This document shows positions 26,555 through 34,406 of a stretch of 34,406 bases of DNA, piece after piece. Both the position numbers and the translations under genes were made by a program. The stretch is from Okeania sp. KiyG1 (lineage in GTDB: Bacteria > Cyanobacteriota > Cyanobacteriia > Cyanobacteriales > Microcoleaceae), in the NCBI RefSeq assembly GCF_014132355.1, contig NZ_BLZO01000027.1, forward strand, positions 1 through 34,406, in the 5' to 3' direction. The notes below the pieces were generated by a model. The model was not told where the DNA came from. It searched no databases and worked only from the letters and a program-made list of their open reading frames with translations. The stretch's first letter is position 1. Every line of letters starts with the position of its first letter.

Positions 26555-27698
26555 TCAATATCCACTAGCTTTGCGTGGGCGAGGACGAATTACGTTGCTG
26601 GCAGCAACTGCTGGCACTATATTTTGTGTCATATTGTTTGGGTCATAAACTCCACACCAAACGGCCCAAAGATTTTTGGCCAACTTCAGAATTTCTGCTT
26701 CATTTATTCCCAACAGTTCTCCTCCCATTTTTTTTCGCCATTCTACAGGAATTCCAGCAGTACTATTATAAGCTCCTGATAAAGTACCTACTATAGTACA
26801 GATTTGAGTTGGCCATTTTGTTCTTGCACCTCGTAATATTGCTAAATTCATATCTTCCGGGGTACTGAGGAAACAGTATAAGGCTAAACAAGTAGGTATG
26901 AAAAAAGGACAAGAGATAGAGTTTTCTTGTTGTTCAGAAAATATCTGCTGTTTGGAAAAAGATTTAACATTTTTTGATAACTGAGTTATTGCAGTATCTA
27001 AATTTGCTCTCCGGTCGATCAATTGTTCTACTTTTCTTAGTTGCCCTACTAATGGTTCTTTTTCTCCAATATAGTCGATAATTTTGGGTATTATAGTTTT
27101 GGGATATAGTTGTTCTGTCAAAGCTTGGGCTATAACATATCCAATTGCTAAGTTACTTGGATTGATCTCTGAGGAATTTTGCCAAACTTTTCCCCATTGC
27201 TGTAATTTTTGTTCCAGTTTTAATTTATCTTCGTGATAAAACAAGGTTACTGGCAAACTTGCTATAACTGCATTACTAGCTGTGGGATAAAATACATCAT
27301 CTTTATCCGTGTAGTTAATATCGGGGTAGTTAATATCAGGCAATTTATTATCAAATTTTTCTGCTTTTTTTGATAATATTTTACCTGACTTGTTTTGCTG
27401 CTTTGGTCTTTTTTATTAGCCCAGTTATCTTGCCATTCCCCATAAATTTTCTGCCAATCTTCTTGATTAAATTCCTGATTTCTAATTAAGCTATTTGCAC
27501 AATTAACTGTAATTTCTCCCCATTTTTGCAATCTTTGTTTCTCTAAATCTAACGGGTAAAATTTATGTTTATTTATCGATCTTTATAATTTTTTCGTTCT
27601 TTCTCTATTTGTTGATACTCAAAGTAATAACCTAAATGATTACCTAAAACTGCTCCTAATAAAGCGCCTTGGAATTTGATTAATAGAGAATGCTCCAT
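26555..27698 (-). pseudogene. ADP-ribosylglycohydrolase-like gene with two frameshifts
   Basis: An ATG at 27698 begins MEHSLLIKFQGALLGAVLGNHLGYYFE, the FxGxxLGxxxG start of the ADP-ribosylglycohydrolase (DraG-like) family, but the frame stops after about 40 codons. A second frame carries LDLEKQRLQKWGEITVNCANSLIRNQEF...KYYQKKQ. A third, shifted near an A-run at ~27365, carries the remainder to 26555, ending with TIVGTLSGAYNSTAGIPVEWRKKM. The usual GGDTD metal motif before the TIVG segment reads RTKWPTQIC, so the Mg-binding Asp residues appear absent; cyanobacterial members near pgpH may be catalytically divergent. Both shifts are at or near A-rich tracts, so read error is possible. The product would not be made as written. 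Confidence 0.75.
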
Positions 27699-27773
27699 TA
27701 TTTATTCATTTCTTTTATAAATTTATTTTTTTATACAGGTAATCAACAGTAGAGGTAAATTTAATCAAGTTAG

Positions 27774-27889
27774 ACTTACAGAAATTTTGGAGTTTATGAG
27801 GTACAGAGTTTTACGAGTTTAGGGAATAGGGAATAGATATTAGTATTAAACTGTACCTCACGCTTCCTCAAAAGTCCTGTAAGTTTCAT
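27774..27889. mobile_element. MITE-like element with ACTTACAG ends and TGAGGTACAG inner repeat
   Basis: The left end reads ACTTACAGAAATTTTGGAG then TGAGGTACAG; the right end, reverse complemented, reads ACTTACAGGACTTTTGAGG then GTGAGGTACAG. It shares the inner TGAGGTACA motif with the element at 4464-4611, whose outer ends differ. Confidence 0.7.
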
Positions 27890-28031
27890 ATCTACTTTTT
27901 CAGACTAACATTTGTTCAAAACTTATTTAGGGTCGCTATCTATAATTAACTATATTAAATCTTATTATGTCATCTGTAAAGATTTATATTACTACTTATT
28001 CTCAAAATAAATGTTTTTTATATGAATCATT

Positions 28032-28125
28032 TATAGCAGTTTTCATGTTTCATAGAATACAAAAATTTTTGCCTTAAAGGCAGAAGGCAGAAGTTTTGTA
28101 GTCTACCTTTGTGAAAACCGCTATA
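28032..28125. mobile_element. MITE with TATAGCAGTTTTC ends, 94 bp
   Basis: It begins TATAGCAGTTTTCATG and ends GTGAAAACCGCTATA, an inverted repeat of about 15 bp. The interior has TTGCCTTAAAGGCAGAAGG and TTTTGTAGTCTACC. A related left half is at 32356. Confidence 0.8.
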
Positions 28126-28147
28126 ATTCTTGTGACTGGCATTAGAT

Positions 28148-28298
28148 ACTGTTTGTCAAAAAAAAGATTAAGTAGGGCGTGTGACAGTAGGCTTAAAATT
28201 TATGGTATGGAATGATGGTTAGTTTTACTACCACGCTCTGCTTGATGTGGGAGGTCGCTTCTCACCCTATGTTGTCTAATATTTGTTTGACAAATACT
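28148..28298. mobile_element. candidate short element with TTTGTCAAA ends
   Basis: ACTGTTTGTCAAAAAAAAGAT on the left is matched on the right, as reverse complement, by AGTATTTGTCAAACAAATATT; further inside AGTAGGGCGTG pairs loosely with CATAGGGTGAG. Only one copy is in the window, so its identity as a mobile element is tentative. No ORF. Confidence 0.45.
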
Positions 28299-28435
28299 CT
28301 CTTAATACTGATACTATTAATAATAGTTATTACTTAATAAATATAATTTTTTATATAAAAGTTTCAACAAATTTGTTTTTCTAATTTTTTGAATAATTAT
28401 AGTGTTCTATGATCTGAACTACATAGGGTTTGCTG

Positions 28436-28680
28436 AATAAAGTCTTTTGGTAGGGGTAGGACTCCGAATTTCCTAAGTCATACTCCGCAAACATAATTCA
28501 GGAGAAATGGGAATTATACAGGAGGTAGTTGGAAAAATTGTCCCTTGATTTTTCTGCCATAATCATCCCAAAATACTAGCTTTATGCCGCTCTTGCCACC
28601 GAAAAGCTGGCACTTTTTTTTAAACCTAATAAGGCTGAAACCTTTATATGTCAATGCTTTGATAGTTAATCAGCAAGCAC
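28436..28680 (-). mobile_element. GGGCTTGCTGA MITE (copy 2, reverse orientation), 245 bp
   Basis: The ends are GGGTTTGCTGAATAAAG and ...GTTAATCAGCAAGCAC, flanked by TACATA on both sides (28430-28435 and 28681-28686). Blocks AAATTGTCCCTTGATTTTTC and AATAAGGCTGAAACCTTTA are the reverse complements of those in copy 1. Confidence 0.88.
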
Positions 28681-28748
28681 TACATAGTTATTACTTTAAT
28701 AATTCATTAAAGTTTACGCTATTTACTAACTATTATTAATTTAATTAA

Positions 28749-28842
28749 TATAGCAGTCGAAGGAAAGGTTAGGACAGATAGAAAGCTTAAAGCTCAGACA
28801 AAGCAAGATTTTTCCTTCTTCCTCCTTCTTTCTTCTGCTATA
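28749..28842. mobile_element. MITE with TATAGCAG ends (copy 1), 94 bp
   Basis: It begins TATAGCAGTCGAAGGAAAGG and ends CCTTCTTTCTTCTGCTATA. The interior has AAAGCTCAGACAAAGCAAG and GATTTTTCCTTCTTC, shared with 31213-31310. Confidence 0.8.
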
Positions 28843-28892
28843 TATTTTTTCAAATATAAAATTTCCAGCCATGTTTAGATTTGGAAAATTAT

Positions 28893-29339
28893 TTAACGGA
28901 TACTTTTTTGAAGATAATTAACTATTGCTTTTAGCCCTAAAATATAGCTTTCTGAACCAAAGCCACTAATCTGACCTACAGCTACTGGTGCTATAAAAGA
29001 ATGATGTCGAAATTGTTCTCGACGATAAATATTACTGAGATGTACTTCCACCGTGGGAATATTCACCCCAGAAATAGCATCCCTAATGGCAATACTTGTA
29101 TGAGTATACGCCCCAGCATTAATAACTATGCCTTGGTGTTGCTCACTAGCTGAGTGAATTGCATCCACCAAGACACCTTCATGATTGGACTGTAATACAG
29201 AGATTTTTATTCCCAGGGCTTCCGCCTCTTGCTCTAACAGTCCATTTATATTATCTAAAGTTTCAGAGCCATATATTCCTGGTTCTCGCAGACCCAGGAG
29301 ATTTAAGTTTGGCCCATGTAAAACTAAAATGCTAAACAA
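28893..29339 (-). CDS. aroQ: 3-dehydroquinate dehydratase, type II
   Basis: This 148-aa protein catalyses dehydration of 3-dehydroquinate to 3-dehydroshikimate in the shikimate pathway, as a cytoplasmic dodecamer in this family. Motifs: [18 protein letters not shown] (8-24) with catalytic Tyr23 and the active-site loop Arg18; [12 protein letters not shown] (73-84) with Asn74; and [17 protein letters not shown] (98-114) with His100. The start codon is TTG at 29339 ([12 protein letters not shown] follows, as in relatives); no ATG is available upstream. A 44-aa ORF ends 28 bases upstream on the same strand, so the two may form an operon. Confidence 0.97.
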   Translation of the reverse strand: MFSILVLHGPNLNLLGLREPGIYGSETLDNINGLLEQEAEALGIKISVLQSNHEGVLVDAIHSASEQHQGIVINAGAYTHTSIAIRDAISGVNIPTVEVHLSNIYRREQFRHHSFIAPVAVGQISGFGSESYILGLKAIVNYLQKSIR

Positions 29340-29367
29340 ATAATTTAAACGTTGAATGATAGAATTA

Positions 29368-29502
29368 TCAGCGACGAGAGCGGTCGTTGACTGGAATAGG
29401 AATGAGTTCTGGTTCTGGTTCTGGTTCTGGACCTAATAAAGAATCAACCAGCTTGCGAGTCCATTCCTTTAATTTTTCTATTACCTTGTCAATGAAATCC
29501 AT
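29368..29502 (-). CDS. 44-aa ORF directly upstream of aroQ
   Basis: An ATG at 29502 opens [23 protein letters not shown], followed by a [21 protein letters not shown] tail and TGA. The first ~23 residues form an amphipathic helix with charged and hydrophobic faces; the tail is a Pro-Glu repeat with a basic end. It is 28 bases from aroQ. I recall similar short proteins in filamentous cyanobacteria, but I cannot name a family or function. A membrane-surface or protein-binding peptide is a reasonable guess. The ribosome binding site is weak. Confidence 0.7.
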   Translation of the reverse strand: MDFIDKVIEKLKEWTRKLVDSLLGPEPEPEPELIPIPVNDRSRR

Positions 29503-29788
29503 CAATATTTTATTCCCGCTGAATACTCTCACCTTTTATAGTGAGGGGTAAGCGGGGCGGGTTCTGCCGCTTCCCTTTTCATACAAAAGTTTTGAAAGAT
29601 TTTAACAACTTGGCCACAATAAAACAAATAGTCATCGTGGCTTTTATTTGTTTATCTTTACTCTTATATTAACACTATCTTTGCTTTAAGGTTTAAATGG
29701 CCATTCAGCAAAGATTAGTTAAGTTGTCTTAAAAAGTATGGACTTTTGTCCATAAGTTGATTTATTATTGTTATTATAATCAAGTCTT

Positions 29789-31057
29789 TTATGATTGTGT
29801 TTTTCCTACAGATAAATATAATTTTCTTCTCAACAGATCGAGAGCTGTACAGGAACTCACTCTTCTAATCCAATCTCTACTGCGTAAAGCACCAAAGCGG
29901 TGTTCAAAACTTTCGACCTCACCAGTTATTTTGGCAATGCCAATATAAACTAAACCTACTGGCTTAGATTCTGTTCCACCTCCAGGCCCAGCAATACCTG
30001 TAATACTAATTCCCCAGTTACTTCCTAACTTTTTCACCACCCCAGTTGCCATTTGTTTTGCTACTGCATGACTCACAGCACCTTCTGTAGCTAAATCTTC
30101 CTGACTAACATCTAACAAAGAAATTTTTACAATATTTTCATAAGCTATAACTCCACCATAAAAATATTGCGAACTACCTGGAGTAGAAGTCAACATACTA
30201 CCTAAACCTCCACCAGTACAAGATTCGGCCACAGTTAAAGTTTCCCCTGCATCTAACAATAATTTTCCTACTACAGAAGCTATAGAGTCATCATTAATGC
30301 CATAACAGTCAACTCCTGCAATATCTCGTATTTTTTGTTCTACAGGCAAAATTAATTCATCTGCTAATTCTTGAGACTTAGCACGAGCAGAAATTCGTAA
30401 TTTTACCTCTCCAAAATTAGCATAGGGGGCAACAGTAGGATTTTTCATTTCCAACAATGGGGCTACTTTTTCTGCCAAAGCTGACTCTGCAATGCCCCAA
30501 AATTTTAATGTCCGACTATAGATAGTTTCACCACACCAACCCTGATTTTGCATATAAGGTACAGCAGTTTCTTGCCACATTAATTTCATTTCGGTGGGAA
30601 CTCCAGGAAAGGTCATTATTGTGACATTCGGCATTGCTTGCCAAATAATTCCCGGAGCACTACCAATAGGATTAGGCAAAATACTTGCGCCCTCAGGAAT
30701 TAAGGCTTGTTTCCGGTTGCTGGCAGTCATGGTGCGACCCCGATGGGCAAATTTTTTGGCAATATCTTCTATTATTTCGGGTCTTTCTATCAGTGGAGTA
30801 TTAAAATAGTCCGCGATGGTGGCCACAGTTAGATCGTCTGGAGTCGGGCCTAAACCTCCTGTGAAAATTAAAATTTGGGAGCGTTGGGTAGCGATCGCTA
30901 ATACTTGTTTAATTCTTTCTGGATTATCTCCTACTACGGTTTGATAGTAATGAGCTATTCCTAAAGTTGCTAATTCTTGTGCTAAATATTGAGCGTTGCT
31001 ATTCAGGATATCTCCTAATAACAATTCTGTGCCAACACATATTATTTCTGCAATCAT
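29789..31057 (-). CDS. cinA: CinA-like protein
   Basis: This 422-aa protein has both standard CinA domains. The N-terminal MoCF/COG1058 domain begins MIAEIICVGTELLLGDILNSN and has FTGGLGPTPDDLT (65-77), characteristic of the ADP-ribose pyrophosphatase-type site. The C-terminal CinA/PncC domain has VAESCTGGGLGS (near 280) and ITGIAGPGGGT, as in nicotinamide mononucleotide deamidases. In cyanobacteria full-length CinA is expected to function in NAD-cycle salvage; the competence link of the name is historical. It is intact and of normal length. The stop at 29789 is 287 bases from the aroQ-side ORF, so it may be transcribed separately. Confidence 0.96.
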   Translation of the reverse strand: MIAEIICVGTELLLGDILNSNAQYLAQELATLGIAHYYQTVVGDNPERIKQVLAIATQRSQILIFTGGLGPTPDDLTVATIADYFNTPLIERPEIIEDIAKKFAHRGRTMTASNRKQALIPEGASILPNPIGSAPGIIWQAMPNVTIMTFPGVPTEMKLMWQETAVPYMQNQGWCGETIYSRTLKFWGIAESALAEKVAPLLEMKNPTVAPYANFGEVKLRISARAKSQELADELILPVEQKIRDIAGVDCYGINDDSIASVVGKLLLDAGETLTVAESCTGGGLGSMLTSTPGSSQYFYGGVIAYENIVKISLLDVSQEDLATEGAVSHAVAKQMATGVVKKLGSNWGISITGIAGPGGGTESKPVGLVYIGIAKITGEVESFEHRFGALRSRDWIRRVSSCTALDLLRRKLYLSVGKTQS

Positions 31058-31212
31058 ATCAAATAGTCGTCCTAACCTAATTTGATGTTTAATTTTATCG
31101 CATTTTTCAAATTAATTAATTACCACAAACTAAAGTTACAGCCATCCTATTTCAGTTGTGAAAAATATATTTTAATTTAGAGAACAAGGAATAGAGAATA
31201 GGGAAGAAAATG
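31058..31212. other. upstream region of cinA
   Basis: AT-rich sequence expected to hold the cinA promoter, ending in GGGAATAG-like units near 31180-31207. No other feature is seen. Confidence 0.35.
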
Positions 31213-31310
31213 TATAGCAGTCGCAGGAAAGTTTAGGAAATATCCAAAACTTAAAATTCAGATAACGCCAGATTTTTCCTTCTTTCTTCTTCCTGCTTCA
31301 TTCTGTTATA
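31213..31310. mobile_element. MITE with TATAGCAG ends (copy 2), 98 bp
   Basis: It begins TATAGCAGTCGCAGGAAAG and ends CTTCATTCTGTTATA, with the interior GATTTTTCCTTCTTTCTTC shared with 28749-28842. Confidence 0.78.
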
Positions 31311-31480
31311 CTTTTATGCACAAAATGTCAATCTAAAAGTAATTTTTCTTACCTATTTAAGTTGACCATCTAAAGATACAATTAATTTTGCTTGACTACT
31401 TACTTTCAGGTTTTATTTAGCGATCGGTCTTAGAGCAATTAAAAAAAAGAATGTTACAAATAATAAGGGGGATAAAAATA

Positions 31481-31600
31481 CTTTATCAAAATAATTGGGT
31501 CGCGCAGCCCCGCCTTTTAAGGCGAAATATTTTTGGAGAGTTGCTCAAATCCCCGTTACAAAAATAACTTCTGACTTCTGACTTCGTTAAAGGAGATGTC
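31481..31600 (-). repeat. dispersed ~120-bp element (copy 2, reverse orientation)
   Basis: Reverse complemented it reads GACATCTCCTTTAACGAAGTC, AGAAGTTATTTTTGTAAC, GAGCAACTCTCCAAAAATA, TTTCGCCTTAAAAGGC and CCAATTATTTTGATAAAG, the same order as 5281-5412. Copy 1 has two extra AGAAGTC units. Confidence 0.85.
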
Positions 31601-31736
31601 CCTTTGACTAATAAGATAAGTTACGAACCAATAAATAGCATCGAAGCTATTCATTCTGACTCCTAAAAAATACCCTAGGTATTTGTAGTAAACATTTATC
31701 AAATCGGTATAATATTCAACAATTAATTATTAATTC

Positions 31737-31825
31737 AGGACTTACGCAAATTGACATTTAAAACACCATCTGTAGAGGCGAATGGTATTCGCCCTCACTA
31801 TATGTATAGTGTCTGCGTAAGTCCT
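31737..31825. mobile_element. MITE with AGGACTTACGCA inverted ends (copy 2), 89 bp
   Basis: The ends AGGACTTACGCAAATTGAC and GTCTGCGTAAGTCCT match copy 1 at 10473-10602. The interior keeps ACACCATCTGTAGAGGCGAATGG but lacks about 40 bases of the longer copy. Confidence 0.85.
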
Positions 31826-31949
31826 GTAATTATTAAAATTAATAATTACCTCTCCTTGAAAAGAAGAGGATTGATTCAAAGGATTTTTTTTCTCCTTTTT
31901 TTCCCTTAAAAGGGGAGGCTTTAAACCTGAATTATTTAATTATTAATTA

Positions 31950-32275
31950 GGGCTTGCTGATTAATTCTAAAACCATTGAAAAGTAAAGGTTTTAGCCTTC
32001 TTGAATGCCCAATTTGTGCGCTGGGAGTAGTCTAAAACCCTCAAAAAGGCACGCATAAAAGGCAAACCTTCGGACAGAAAAATCAACGGACAAAACGCCC
32101 GCTCCTACCTCCTCGCTCCCGACCCGTTTCTCCTGTCTTCCCCTCCCCTCCTGGGAGAGGTTAGGGGTGGGTTGGTAGGGGAGGGGCGAGGGGTGGGTTG
32201 TCTCCTGTCTCCTCCTGGGAGGGGCAGGGGTGGGTTGTCTCCTACCCTTACCCATAAGACTTTTTCAGCAAACCC
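31950..32275 (+). mobile_element. GGGCTTGCTGA MITE (copy 3), 326 bp
   Basis: It begins GGGCTTGCTGATTAATTC and ends ACTTTTTCAGCAAACCC, flanked by TAATTA (31944-31949 and 32276-32281). Compared with copy 1 it has a longer interior, rich in GGGTGGGTTGTCTCCTGTC repeats. Confidence 0.88.
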
Positions 32276-32281
32276 TAATTA

Positions 32282-32576
32282 TTCGGTAAGCTAATTCGAC
32301 GAAAGAGGAAAATTTAAAATCAGGTGTGAGTATTTCCGTGACTTTATACCGGATTTATAGCGGTTTTCCAATAGATAGACTACAGTGGTAAAAGCACTCT
32401 TCTACTGCCTACTTCCTGCTCCCTACTCCCTAACCTAAAAAAAATTTGTAGTCTACTTGTCTACTTAAAAAGCGTTTCCTGATGGAAATGCTGTTTGCAG
32501 AGTATTCCGGTACGGAAAATGCTGATAGCTAGTTAAATTAATTGCGCTATTAAGATGTCAATAAAATACTTAAGCT
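32282..32576. other. spacer with a partial TATAGCGGTTTTC element
   Basis: TATAGCGGTTTTCCAATAG at 32356 and TTTGTAGTCTAC near 32447 match parts of the element at 28032-28125, but the right end has diverged; TTTCCTGATGGAAATGCTG and TTCCGGTACGGAAAATGCTG near 32477-32524 are related to the GTAAGCATT family ends. No gene is seen. Confidence 0.5.
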
Positions 32577-32836
32577 GTAAGCATTCAGCTATTAGCCATC
32601 AGCTATCAGCAATAAGACCCTGTGCTTAAGGACGAGGTCTAAATGAATTATAGACTTTGGAGCTGACTTTTATAGCAAGATTTTTCTAGCTCAATTAAAT
32701 ATTACTTTCATCACTCACTAAAAGCAATAGCTGAAGTCCGCAGTTCCGACCACAGGAGGCTAGCTGAAGTCCGCAGTTCCGACCACAGGAGGCTAGCTGA
32801 CGGCTGTTTGCGCAGCAGTCCGCAGGAAATGCTTAC
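32577..32836. mobile_element. inverted-end element, GTAAGCATT family (copy 2)
   Basis: It begins GTAAGCATTCAGCTATTAGCC and ends CAGTCCGCAGGAAATGCTTAC. It contains two tandem 33-bp units at 32729-32794 (AGCTGAAGTCCGCAGTTCC...). It abuts the stop codon of the following minus-strand gene, as copy 1 abuts the start of the methyltransferase. Confidence 0.65.
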
Positions 32837-32837
32837 C

Positions 32838-33875
32838 TTAAGCTTGTTTGTGTTTCCAAACTTTCCAACTGGTATAAATAAGTAAACCTGTAGCACTAAA
32901 AGCATAAATTGCACCACTAGGAATACCAGAAAAAGCCATAGCTAAACTTCCTACCCAAAGTGTTAATGAATAGATAAAAAAAACTGTCAATCTTTGAGAT
33001 AAACCAGCATCTAATAAACGATGATGGAGATGGCGTTTATCTGCAATAAAAGGAGATTTACCATTTCGTAAACGGTCTAAAATTACAGCAGACATATCAA
33101 TAATTGGCACTGCTAATATTAGATATGGCAAAAGAACAGAAGTAACTACAGTAGTTTTTACTAAACCTATTACTCCTACTCCTGCTAAAGTAAATCCTAC
33201 ATAATAAGCTCCTCCATCCCCCATAAATATTTGAGCTGGATTAAAATTATAACGAAGAAAACCTAATGTTCCACCAGCTAAAGCTGCCGCAATTAAAGCT
33301 GCTGCCGGTTGATCCATAAATATACTTACAATTAACATCACAAAAGCTGCAATACCAGAAACACCAGCAGCCAACCCATCTACACCATCAATCCAATTAA
33401 TTGCATTTGCCATCCCCACTAACCAGATAATAGTTACAGGCCAGCTCAGAATATTAATATGTACTAGCCCATAAAAAGGAATTGTCAGAAATTCAATTTG
33501 TACGCCTACTATCCAAGCCATACTAGCAGCAATAGTTTGCATGAATAACCGAAATAAGGGAGATAAACCAAACAAATCATCTGCTAAACCAATTAGGAAA
33601 AAAGCCAAACCACCAATTGTTACACCCCAGATTTCAAACTCTTTTTCTGGAGGTAAAATATTACCATTAGCATCTATAAATCCTCCTAACCACCAAACAA
33701 ATAAAAGAGCAATTAAGCTACCAATAAAAATAGAAACTCCTCCCAAACGTACCATAGGCTGTTTATGAATTTTTCGACCGCCTGGACTATCTACAAGTCC
33801 AATTTTTAAACCAATTTTGCGGATAATTGGTGTAATTAAAAGTACAACAAAAATTGAAATTATTAAGGTAATCAA
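32838..33875 (-). CDS. WecA/TagO-like polyprenyl-phosphate sugar-1-phosphate transferase (glycosyltransferase family 4)
   Basis: This 345-aa polytopic membrane enzyme transfers a HexNAc-1-phosphate from UDP-sugar to undecaprenyl phosphate, the first step in making surface polysaccharides. Motifs of the MraY/WecA superfamily: GGRKIHKQPMVRLGG (32-46), Mg-binding GLADD (96-100), NAINWIDGVDGL (157-168), FMGDGGAY (217-224) and the WecA-type HLHHRLLDAG (282-291). About ten hydrophobic helices are visible. The DGVDG and HxHH motifs favour the WecA/TagO group over MraY. The best available start is TTG at 33875, because a stop lies upstream with no ATG between; alternative starts are therefore few. 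The exact sugar substrate is not determined. Confidence 0.92.
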   Translation of the reverse strand: MITLIISIFVVLLITPIIRKIGLKIGLVDSPGGRKIHKQPMVRLGGVSIFIGSLIALLFVWWLGGFIDANGNILPPEKEFEIWGVTIGGLAFFLIGLADDLFGLSPLFRLFMQTIAASMAWIVGVQIEFLTIPFYGLVHINILSWPVTIIWLVGMANAINWIDGVDGLAAGVSGIAAFVMLIVSIFMDQPAAALIAAALAGGTLGFLRYNFNPAQIFMGDGGAYYVGFTLAGVGVIGLVKTTVVTSVLLPYLILAVPIIDMSAVILDRLRNGKSPFIADKRHLHHRLLDAGLSQRLTVFFIYSLTLWVGSLAMAFSGIPSGAIYAFSATGLLIYTSWKVWKHKQA

Positions 33876-34259
33876 ATGGTATAGATAATGAGGTATCTGA
33901 AGTAATGGGGGTTAAAAGTTAATAAGAAATTATTAATTTGGTCTAGCATTATTAGGATATTTTGCTACTATATAAATAATTGGGTATAGTTATAAAAATA
34001 CTTTAGTTTTCGAGGGTAGAAATTTAGTCCAAATACCATATATAGTGTATTTAAACTATAGTGCTAAATTAGATATAGCATTTTATGTTGACAAATGAGT
34101 TTTTATCTATAATGGTGGAGACATTGTATTGAACGCCTCTACTAATTAATATTGCAATATACAGGTTGGGGATTAAATCTAGTCTTTTAATTTGCTAGTA
34201 GCTCAAGACTAGAAATCAATCCCAAATTGGAAGTTACCGATTTACAATACTTATAAATA
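33876..34259. other. gene-free AT-rich stretch
   Basis: This should carry the promoter of the sugar-phosphate transferase gene. TATAGTGTATTTAAACTATAG near 34040-34060 is an imperfect palindrome. No gene is seen. Confidence 0.4.
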
Positions 34260-34406
34260 GGGCTTGCTGATTAAATATAAAAGCATTGACATATAAAGAC
34301 TAAAGCCTTTTTGGAGCCTTTAAAAAGTGCAAATTTTTCAGCTCTTTATGCTCAAAAAGCTAGTATTTTAGGCAAGACTTGGGCAGAAAAATCATTCTTA
34401 CAATTC
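34260..34406 (+). mobile_element. GGGCTTGCTGA MITE (copy 4), cut by the window end
   Basis: It begins GGGCTTGCTGATTAAATATA after TAAATA (34254-34259) and carries the shared blocks TAAAGCCTTTTTGG, CTCAAAAAG and TTGGGCAGAAAAATCA. The right end lies beyond the window. Confidence 0.85.

Noticed and set aside
29621-29653. AT-rich stem AAACAAATA / TATTTGTTT between the aroQ-side ORF and cinA as a terminator
   Set aside because: A 9-bp A/T-only stem with a 14-base loop is too weak to call.
31992-32255. 87-aa minus-strand ORF
   Set aside because: It lies wholly inside the GGGCTTGCTGA element and encodes low-complexity sequence from GGGTGGGTTGT repeats.
32711-32917. 68-aa minus-strand ORF with a repeated ASLLWSELRTS unit
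   Set aside because: It is produced by the two 33-bp tandem units in the GTAAGCATT element and runs into the sugar-phosphate transferase gene in another frame.
1-34406. tRNA, rRNA or riboswitch genes
   Set aside because: I looked for T-loop (GGTTCGAATCC-like) and rRNA signatures in the spacers and saw none. A covariance-model scan was not possible, so absence is not proven.

Overview
The window looks like a low-GC filamentous cyanobacterium of the Trichodesmium/Okeania/Oscillatoria kind. It carries an allophycocyanin apcA-apcB-apcC cluster, scattered HIP1 octamers (GCGATCGC, for example near 1061, 8466, 14240, 24238, 24974 and 30891), cyanobacterial versions of MutS, RadC, CinA, AroQ and a 7TM-HD protein, and long repeat-packed spacers. 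The genus is inferred from this style; no marker here proves it.

Layout. 1-5.3 kb: an intact NACHT ATPase with a pentapeptide-repeat tail made of a nearly pure 15-bp DNA repeat, followed by a decayed gene broken by stop codons and two repeat insertions. 5.3-7.1 kb: repeat-rich spacer with one small secreted or membrane-anchored ORF. 7.1-8.9 kb: apcA, apcB, a strong hairpin, apcC and a clear terminator. 9.2-13.5 kb: a UbiE-like methyltransferase (minus strand) and mutS. 13.9-14.8 kb: a small protein and a Uma2-family (DUF820) nuclease. 15.0-17.6 kb: an LRR-Roc-COR (Roco) GTPase on the minus strand, whose first ~26 codons are out of frame by one base. 18.0-19.7 kb: about 20 tandem ~86-bp units. 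19.9-22.2 kb: a small membrane protein and radC. 22.2-23.7 kb: a decayed IS with long inverted ends. 24.0-27.7 kb: a PgpH-type HD phosphodiesterase and a broken ADP-ribosylglycohydrolase-like gene. 28.9-31.1 kb: aroQ, a 44-aa ORF just upstream of it, and cinA. 32.8-33.9 kb: a WecA/TagO-like sugar-phosphate transferase.

Housekeeping genes (mutS, radC, aroQ, cinA, apcABC, pgpH) appear intact. The accessory genes are large NTPases (NACHT, Roco), Uma2 and the decayed genes. These NTPases belong to families used in signalling and defence, but nothing here shows a complete defence operon.

The most distinctive material is non-coding. The 20-unit tandem array can form two small hairpins per unit, and one of them shows a compensatory base change in a subset of units. 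At least eight families of short elements with inverted ends are present. One family (ends GGGCTTGCTGA) has 6-bp TAnnTA target duplications, and the window itself holds an unoccupied copy of the repeat into which that element and the IS inserted. Three genes are frameshifted at or near homopolymers, so read error should be excluded before they are called pseudogenes. All calls were made by reading the sequence; no database search was run.
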